Source: Actinomycetota bacterium
GTDB lineage: Bacteria > Actinomycetota > Humimicrobiia > Humimicrobiales > Humimicrobiaceae
Length of the DNA: 12,046 bases
Direction of reading: 5' to 3'
Assembly: GCA_015711775.1 (NCBI GenBank)
Contig: JACVJB010000009.1
Coordinates: 1-12,046 of the forward strand
Below the pieces are notes generated by a model that was given only the letters and a program-made list of their open reading frames with translations, did not search any database and was not told the DNA's origin. The first letter of the stretch is position 1; the number at the start of each line of letters is the position of its first letter. A program made the translations under genes and the position numbers. This document shows positions 6,420 to 12,046 of the stretch, piece by piece.

Positions 6420-7643
6420 TCACTCCAGGTACTGCATCGGATTCTGAGCGCCACCGTTTATTCGCACTTCAAAATGCAGGTGGGGCCCTGTTGACCAGCC
6501 GGTTGAACCGACAAGCCCTATTACCTGTCCCCTTTCAACTCTCTGGCCCGCTGATACCAGAATTCTTGAAAGATGTGCATACCATGTAGCAAAGCCTCCG
6601 CCATGATAAACCATAATCGAATATCCGTATCCGCCGTCATATCCGGCATGTATTATTTCGCCTCCGTCTGCTGATTTTACCAGAGTTCCGCTGGGCGCAA
6701 CTATGTCAATGCCTGAATGAAACCTGTTGTAACCGAATATCGGGTGCATTCTGTAGCCAAACCCGCTTTTTAACCTGCCTGCTACGGGCCACATGAACTT
6801 ACCTCCTGGAGCATTTCCGTATTTATAGCTTTCAAGAATCCTTGATATCTCAGCTTCTTTTATCTCAAGGTCCTTTTCCATGGCAATAAGAGAATTCTTA
6901 TTTGCCCTGGTCTTTGCAAGCAGGCTGTTTTTTTCATCATATATTGCTTCTATTTCACCCTGTTTTTTTTCAGCCTGGGCAACAAGCTTTTCTATCTCAG
7001 TTTTTTTATCTTTCTGTTTTTCGCGCAGATCAAGTATACCTTTTTTTATATTAAGGTTTGCAGTTCTCTTGTCTTTAATCTCATTTAATATATCTGCATC
7101 CCGCTGCGCCAGTAGATTCATAAGTTTGATTCTTGATACAAGCTCCAAAAAATCCTCAGCTTTTAAAAGTATCTGCAGTATATTTCCATCACTTTTCTTA
7201 TAAATTGCAGCAATTCTTGAATTTAAAATAGCCGTTTTTGCATCAAGTTCTTCTTCAATTTTCTTGAGGTCCTGTTCCTTCAGAACAAGCTCTACTGTAG
7301 TTTTATCCATATCGCTTTTTGCCTCAGATAAACTGTCATTTAAACCATCAAGCTGTGAAAGGGAATCAAGAAGAACTGTTTCAACATCTTTAACTTCTGC
7401 AAGATATGCGCTTTCCTGCTTTTTAACTTCCTCAATTTTTTTCTGGGTTTGCTCGCGATCCTTTTTTACCTGTTCAAGCTCTTCATCAAGAGTCTGGGCA
7501 TACAGTGTATTGCCACTGTTTTTAACCTGCAGATTTAAAAACAAGGCAGGTGCTGACAATAAAATAAACACAAGAGCAAAAACAACTGCAGACCTGCCTG
7601 CTTTATTGTAATAGAATTTTTTTATATTAAAACCTTTAAGCAT
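6420..7643 (-). CDS. Coiled-coil M23 peptidoglycan hydrolase, probable FtsEX effector (EnvC-like)
   Basis: A 407-residue exported wall hydrolase. A hydrophobic segment (about residues 17-38) acts as signal peptide or anchor, with ALFLN and LYAQ after it. Residues about 52-270 are a long Lys/Glu-rich coiled coil, broken near 150-180. The C-terminal LytM domain (about 284-407) starts FMWPVAGRLKSGFGYR. All four active residues are present: His309 and Asp313 in FHSGID, His357 in WYAHLS and His390 in PHLHFE. It therefore looks enzymatically competent, unlike E. coli EnvC, whose LytM domain is degenerate. The layout of coiled coil plus M23 domain next to ftsEX is that of FtsEX-controlled hydrolases or activators at the division site. 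The ATG lies 12 bases after the ftsX stop with no clear Shine-Dalgarno, so translation is probably coupled. ctpA follows after 63 bases. Confidence 0.92.
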   Translation of the reverse strand: MLKGFNIKKFYYNKAGRSAVVFALVFILLSAPALFLNLQVKNSGNTLYAQTLDEELEQVKKDREQTQKKIEEVKKQESAYLAEVKDVETVLLDSLSQLDGLNDSLSEAKSDMDKTTVELVLKEQDLKKIEEELDAKTAILNSRIAAIYKKSDGNILQILLKAEDFLELVSRIKLMNLLAQRDADILNEIKDKRTANLNIKKGILDLREKQKDKKTEIEKLVAQAEKKQGEIEAIYDEKNSLLAKTRANKNSLIAMEKDLEIKEAEISRILESYKYGNAPGGKFMWPVAGRLKSGFGYRMHPIFGYNRFHSGIDIVAPSGTLVKSADGGEIIHAGYDGGYGYSIMVYHGGGFATWYAHLSRILVSAGQRVERGQVIGLVGSTGWSTGPHLHFEVRINGGAQNPMQYLE

Positions 7644-7655
7644 GATATTTATTTA

Positions 7656-8567
7656 TCAGACGCGTATGTATCTCTTAAGCGCAAAGCTGCTGCTTAAAAG
7701 ACCAATTAACCCTCCCAGCACTATTATTCCTGCATATATATAAAGGATAACATTGCTGCTTCCAAGAATTGCAAGCTCTTTAACCCGCAAAGTATCAATT
7801 ATTGCCTTTTCTCCTCTTATAAGAAGGTAATTTGACATAAAAAAAAGCATGATAACTGATATGCTGCTTCCTGCAACTCCTTCAAAAAATCCTTCAAATA
7901 AAAAAGGAATTCTTACAAACCAGTTTGTTGCGCCGACAAGCTTCATTACTTCAATTTCTTTTCTTCTTGCATGAATTGAAAGCCTTATCGTATTGTATAT
8001 AAGCACTATGGCTGCAAGCAAAAGCATTATTATAATGAGGAATGCAATAGAGCCTGCAATTGCCGTGATTGAAAAAAGTTTCTGCACATAATTCTGCCCG
8101 TAAATGACTTCGTCAACACCGTCTATATACGTGCCGTCTTTTGTTAAAAACCTAAGCGCAATCTGTTCCACTTTTTCCGGGCTTTGAAGCTTTATTTCAA
8201 ATGAGGCAGGGAGCGGGTTGCCCTGTATTTCCTTTAAAATCTCACTGCCCTCATTGTCCCTCTTAAATTTTTCAAGAGCCTGTTCCTTGGAAACAAAAAC
8301 AACTTCGGAAACTTCCTCCCAGCTTTTTATCTCTTGTTCAAGATAATCCTTAAATTCCTGCGTTGCATTATCTTTTAGATAAACAGCAACCTCAACCTGG
8401 CTTTTAACAGATGCAAGAATTGCCTGCACATCATAAACAATGATAAGAAAAAAACCCACCATAAATAGCGTTATTGCCACAGTGGATATTGCAGTGAAAA
8501 ACATAAGAAAATTACGGCGCAGACCGGAGAAGGTCTCACCAAAAAAATATTTCGGCCGAAATATCAA
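7656..8567 (-). CDS. ftsX: Cell-division ABC transporter permease FtsX
   Basis: FtsX is the membrane partner of FtsE; the pair sits at the division septum and transmits ATP hydrolysis to a peptidoglycan hydrolase outside. The 303-residue protein has four predicted membrane helices (about 21-45, 170-193, 222-248, 275-298) and one large extracytoplasmic loop (about 46-165) where the hydrolase would bind. The diagnostic cytoplasmic segment between helices 2 and 3 is visible: NTIRLSIHARRKEIEVMKLV followed by GATNWFVR. The N-terminus MIFRPKYFFGETFSGLRRN is also typical. It starts at TTG; the stop of ftsE overlaps it by four bases (TTGA), and AGGAG (8578-8582) lies 10 bases upstream within ftsE, so the two are translationally coupled. 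The gene is followed closely by the coiled-coil M23 hydrolase. Confidence 0.95.
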   Translation of the reverse strand: MIFRPKYFFGETFSGLRRNFLMFFTAISTVAITLFMVGFFLIIVYDVQAILASVKSQVEVAVYLKDNATQEFKDYLEQEIKSWEEVSEVVFVSKEQALEKFKRDNEGSEILKEIQGNPLPASFEIKLQSPEKVEQIALRFLTKDGTYIDGVDEVIYGQNYVQKLFSITAIAGSIAFLIIIMLLLAAIVLIYNTIRLSIHARRKEIEVMKLVGATNWFVRIPFLFEGFFEGVAGSSISVIMLFFMSNYLLIRGEKAIIDTLRVKELAILGSSNVILYIYAGIIVLGGLIGLLSSSFALKRYIRV

Positions 8568-9250
8568 CTTCCGTAAACTCCTCTCTTCTGATCCCTGATT
8601 ACTTCCCCCTCTTCAAGCTCAATTACTCTTCGCCTCATGGAATTTACAATATTTCTGTCATGAGTTGCCATTGCCACAGTGGTGCCTATAAGGTTTATCC
8701 TTGAAAGAAGTTTCATTATGCCCTCTGAATTGACAGGATCAAGATTACCTGTGGGTTCGTCTGCAAGAAGTATGGGCGGCCGGTTTACAAATGCTCTTGC
8801 AATGGACACCCTCTGCTGTTCGCCTGCGGACAACTGATGCGGATATGATTTCATTTTATGCTCGAGTCCCACAAGCTTTAAAACCTGAGGGACCTGCAGC
8901 TTTATTACATATCCGGGCCTTCCGATAACTTCAAGCGCAAATGCAACATTTTCAAATACTGTCTTATTCGGCAGAAGCTTAAAATCCTGGAAAACAGAGC
9001 CGATATTGCGCCGCAGTTGAGGAACCCTTGAATATTTTAAATTACATACATTGCGGCCCGCAATAAATATAGACCCGCTTGTCACAGGTATTTCCCTTAT
9101 AAGAAGCTTTATAATAGTGGATTTGCCTGATCCGCTCGGGCCCACAAGAAATACAAATTCGCCTTTTTTTATGCCAATATTAATATTCCTGAGGGCAACA
9201 GTTTTATCCTCATATACTTTTGATACGTTTCTGAATTCTATCATGTTCAT
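8564..9250 (-). CDS. ftsE: Cell-division ATP-binding protein FtsE
   Basis: A 228-residue ABC-type ATPase that works with FtsX at the inner face of the membrane. All nucleotide-binding motifs are intact: Walker A GPSGSGKST (37-45), Q-loop Gln88 in VFQDFKLLP, signature LSAGEQQRVSIARA (140-153), Walker B ILLADEPTGNLD (160-171) and switch His197 in ATHD. VFQDFKLLPNKTVFENV is characteristic of FtsE. The first ATG (9250) and a second two codons later are both possible; homologues often begin MIEF, which would favour the second. No strong ribosome binding site is seen, and the gene begins 14 bases after the prfB stop, so it probably depends on translation from upstream. Its end overlaps ftsX by four bases. 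Confidence 0.96.
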   Translation of the reverse strand: MNMIEFRNVSKVYEDKTVALRNINIGIKKGEFVFLVGPSGSGKSTIIKLLIREIPVTSGSIFIAGRNVCNLKYSRVPQLRRNIGSVFQDFKLLPNKTVFENVAFALEVIGRPGYVIKLQVPQVLKLVGLEHKMKSYPHQLSAGEQQRVSIARAFVNRPPILLADEPTGNLDPVNSEGIMKLLSRINLIGTTVAMATHDRNIVNSMRRRVIELEEGEVIRDQKRGVYGS

Positions 9251-9264
9251 TTTAACTTATGAGT

Positions 9265-10369
9265 TTAACCTTTGAGTAATTTTTTTTCAAGGTAACCTTT
9301 AATAAATAAATCAATTTCACCGTTTAAAACAGCTTCAACGTCACCTGTCTCCTGTCCGGTTCTGTGATCTTTTATAAGCTGGTAGGGCTGAAGCACATAG
9401 CTTCTTATCTGGTTTCCCCAGCCTATATCTTTCTTCTCTCCCCTTACTTTTTCAAGCTCCGCTTCCTTCCTTTTCATTTCAAGTTCATATAGCCTTGATT
9501 TCAGTATCTGCATTGCAGTCTGCCTGTTAAGCATCTGGGAGCGCTCATCCTGGCACGTAACAATTGTATTTGTGGGTATATGCGTAATCCTTACTGCAGA
9601 ATCAGTTACATTTAAATGCTGGCCCCCTGCGCTGCTTGATCTGAAAGTATCTATCCTTAAATCCTCTTTGTTTATTTCTATTTCAACCTCCTCTTCAAAA
9701 AGAGGTATGACATCTACAAGGGCAAAAGAAGTGTGCCGTCTTTTTGTTGAATCAAAAGGGGAAATGCGGACAAGACGGTGAATTCCTTTTTCAGATTTTA
9801 AAAGACCGTATGCATTTTTTCCCCTTACAGTAAAAGTGACATTTTTTATACCCGCCTCATCGCCCGGCTGGTAATCCACAATTCTATATTTAAATTTTTT
9901 TGCATCCATCCATTTTTTATACATCTTAAAAAGCATTTCAGCCCAGTCGCCGGATTCTGTGCCGCCTGCCCCCGGGTGAAGCGTTATAACTGCAGGAAGA
10001 GAGTCGTATGGACCGGACAAAACAAGGCTCTCCTCGAGACTGTCAATCTCAAGTGAGAGCGTTTTAAGAATTTGTTTAAGTTCAGACTCAAGTGAGGCAT
10101 CCTGTCCGTATTGCAGCATTTCAACTGCAGCCTTTGCATTTTCAATGCTGCTTTCAAAGGATGCTATTTTCTCAAGGTCCTCTTTTAGATCATTAATGAT
10201 TTTAGTAACTTTTGAAGCATTTGAAATTTCATTCCAGAATCCATCTTCAGCTGCCTGATTCTGGAGATCCTCAAGCTTCTTTCTTTTACTTTCCGGGTCA
10301 AAGGCAGTCTTTCAGATATAAAAACTTTTCTGTAATCTTATTCAGGTTTTCCTTATAGTCTTCAATCAT
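9265..10369 (-). CDS. prfB: Peptide chain release factor 2, with programmed +1 frameshift
   Basis: RF2 reads UAA and UGA and releases the finished protein. The gene must be read in two frames. It starts at ATG 10369 (GGAGG at 10376-10380, 6 bases upstream), gives 23 codons ending ...LKDCL, meets TGA (10300-10298), and continues in the +1 frame as DPESKRKKLEDL... to TAA at 9265. The joined product has 367 residues, against 365 in E. coli. The stop-recognition motif SPF is at 203-205 and the catalytic GGQ at 248-250. The residues around GGQ read SSSAGGQHLN. A plain open-reading-frame call would find only 284 residues from ATG 10119 and lose the N-terminal domain. Low RF2 favours the frameshift, giving autoregulation. 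It starts 12 bases after secA and is followed 14 bases later by ftsE. Confidence 0.96.
10297..10303 (-). promoter_or_regulatory. prfB +1 frameshift site CTT TGA C
   Basis: At codons 23-24 of prfB the slippery Leu codon CTT (10303-10301) is followed by in-frame TGA and then C, exactly the conserved CTTTGAC core. Slipping by one base reads GAC (Asp) and opens the long frame. The strong Shine-Dalgarno-like AGGGGG normally placed three bases upstream is absent; the bases before CTT are CTG AAA GAC TGC. Confidence 0.92.
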
Positions 10370-10381
10370 TGTATACCTCCA

Positions 10382-12046
10382 TTAACTGCCGCAGCATTTT
10401 TTGTATTTCTTCCCGCTTCCGCATGGGCAAGGATCATTTCTTCCAATTTTTTCAGATTTTACGGGCTCAGGTTTTGAAGCTTTTGAGCTATCGCCTGCAA
10501 ATATTTCAGAAGGGCCGCTTGTCTTAATATCTTTAACTGCCATTTCCTTTTCCGGCAGGTCTTTTGTTCTGGCATGGTTTTTTTCATCCGGACCCTTTAT
10601 AACCACTTTTGCATTAAAAAGCAGCTTAACAGTATCAACTTTAATTTCTTCCATGAGGCCCTTAAAGAGATTGAATGCTTCATGCTTGTATTCAACCAGG
10701 GGATCTCTCTGGCCATAGGCTCTCAGTCCGATGCCCTCTTTAAGATAATCCATTTCGAGAAGATGCTCCCGCCACCTGCTGTCAATAACATTTATCATTA
10801 CAAGTTTTTCAAGTTTTCTTAAAATCTCAGGCGACAGTTCCTTTTCCCTTTCCCGGTAAGCGTAAACAGCCTGCTGTCCAAGAAGCTCTTTTAAATCTGT
10901 ATGGCGAAGCCTCGGATCCGAAAGCTTCTGCTCTGCTCCCGGCGCTTTTAAAAGGTCGAAAACAAAAACTGACTTGAGAAAACTTCCAAGCTCTTCAAGA
11001 TTCCACTGTTCGCTGTAGGCGCCGGGATCAACGTATAAATCAACAATGCTTCCTATAGAGTCTTTTATGATTTCCAGCATATAATCCTTCAAATCATCTC
11101 CATCCAGTATGGACTGGCGCTTTTTATATATTATCTCCCTCTGTTTGTTCATGACATCGTCATACTCAAGAACATGCTTTCTTATTTCAAAGTTCCTTGA
11201 TTCCACCTGTCTCTGGGCATTCTCAATTGATTTATTTATAATTGGGTGCTGTATAGGCACATCTTCAGGGAAATTAAACCTTTCCATTACCCATCCAATT
11301 CTGTCAGAACCAAAAAGGCGCAGCAGATCATCTTCAAGGCTTAAGTAAAACTGGCTTGAACCCGGATCCCCCTGCCTTCCGCTCCTGCCTCTTAACTGGT
11401 TGTCTATCCTCCTTGACTCGTGCCTTTCCGTGCCCAGTACATGCAATCCCCCAAAACCTGTAACTCCTTCTCCAAGAACTATATCGGTTCCGCGACCCGC
11501 CATATTTGTGGCAATAGTTACAGCTTTTGGCTGCCCCGCAAGCGCAATTATTTCAGCTTCTTTTTCGTGATGCTTTGCATTCAGCACCTGATGCGGTATT
11601 CCCCTTCTTTTAAGCATTGTAGAAAGTCTTTCAGATTTTTCAATGGAGATTGTGCCAACCAGCACAGGCTGCCCCTTTTCATGCCTTTGCGCAATATCTT
11701 CGGTAACGGCAGAAAATTTTGCATCTTCCGATTTGTAAATAAGGTCAGGCAAATCCTGCCTTATCATTGGCTGGTTTGTGGGTATAACGACAGTTTCAAG
11801 CTTATATATATGTCTGAATTCTTCCGCTTCTGTAAGCGCCGTACCAGTCATTCCGGCAAGTTTTTCATATAGCCTGAAGTAATTCTGTATTGTAATAGTC
11901 GCAAGTGTCTGGTTTTCCTCTTTAATTTTTACATGCTCTTTTGCTTCAATTGCCTGGTGGAGCCCCTCGCTATAGCGCCTGCCGAACATGAGCCGGCCGG
12001 TAAACTCATCCACTATTAAAACTTAGCCGTCTTTAACCATGTAATC
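10382..12046 (-). CDS. secA: Protein translocase ATPase SecA, C-terminal part, with in-frame stop
   Basis: SecA is the ATPase that drives preproteins through SecYEG. The gene runs off the window; what remains is about two thirds of the protein, from the end of NBD1/preprotein-binding region on. Recognisable are [73 protein letters not shown] with the arginine fingers, the helical scaffold, [20 protein letters not shown] and the zinc-binding C-terminus [13 protein letters not shown], used for SecB or ribosome contact. Upstream of DEFTGR the same frame reads DYMVKDG, a TAA (12025-12023), then VLIV; homologues have Glu or Gln at the TAA. So the gene is either interrupted by a nonsense change or contains a sequence error near the window edge. 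A GTG at 12013 would only give a fragment lacking the first nucleotide-binding domain. secA ends 12 bases before prfB. Confidence 0.92.
12023..12025 (-). other. In-frame TAA within secA
   Basis: Read on the minus strand, the codons around it give [21 protein letters not shown], where the conserved SecA sequence has an unbroken VKDG(E/Q)V(x)IVDE. One base change (GAA or CAA to TAA) explains it. It is 21 bases from the window end. Confidence 0.85.

Noticed and set aside
9265..10119. prfB as a 284-residue protein starting at ATG 10119
   Set aside because: The N-terminal domain continues upstream in the same frame to the CTTTGAC site and joins the 23-codon leader frame.

Overview
This window looks like a bacterial chromosome segment made almost entirely of housekeeping genes. 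Nearly everything lies on the minus strand, so the biological reading order runs from high to low coordinates. The sequence is AT-rich and the genes are tightly packed. The order secA - prfB - ftsE - ftsX - coiled-coil M23 hydrolase - S41 protease - smpB is the arrangement typical of Gram-positive-type lineages (Firmicutes and Actinobacteriota). The actinobacterial-type SGNH esterase at the low-coordinate end fits a deep, low-GC relative of those groups, but the sequence alone does not decide the phylum. I see no phage, transposon, CRISPR array, tRNA or rRNA.

Layout from high to low coordinate. 12046-10382 is the C-terminal part of SecA, interrupted by an in-frame TAA near the window edge. 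10369-9265 is release factor RF2, which needs the classic +1 programmed frameshift at CTT TGA C. 9250-6420 is ftsE, ftsX and an M23 peptidoglycan hydrolase with a long coiled coil, a cell-division and wall-remodelling unit. 6356-5094 is a CtpA-type PDZ/S41 protease. 4942-4457 is SmpB (trans-translation). 4355-3495 is PanB (pantothenate synthesis), followed 13 bases later by a eukaryotic-type hexokinase (3481-2114). Below this the layout loosens: an unrecognised 121-residue protein on the minus strand (1932-1567) with a good promoter, a secreted small M23 protein on the plus strand (998-1582) that overlaps it tail to tail, and an SGNH-hydrolase esterase on the minus strand (774-109).

How the genes fit together: SecA exports the wall enzymes. 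FtsE/FtsX probably control the M23 hydrolase encoded next to them, and the CtpA protease may limit the amount of such hydrolases. RF2 and SmpB belong to translation termination and ribosome rescue. PanB and the hexokinase are metabolic genes that appear to be carried along in the same direction.

I do not see a convincing new multi-gene system. The observations most worth a second look are details of decoding. The secreted M23 protein has a complete in-frame signal peptide but no ATG, GTG, TTG or CTG, so it seems to start at ATT. secA carries a nonsense codon. The prfB frameshift site lacks the usual Shine-Dalgarno-like stimulator. The first two may be sequence errors, and a G-to-T change would explain both.
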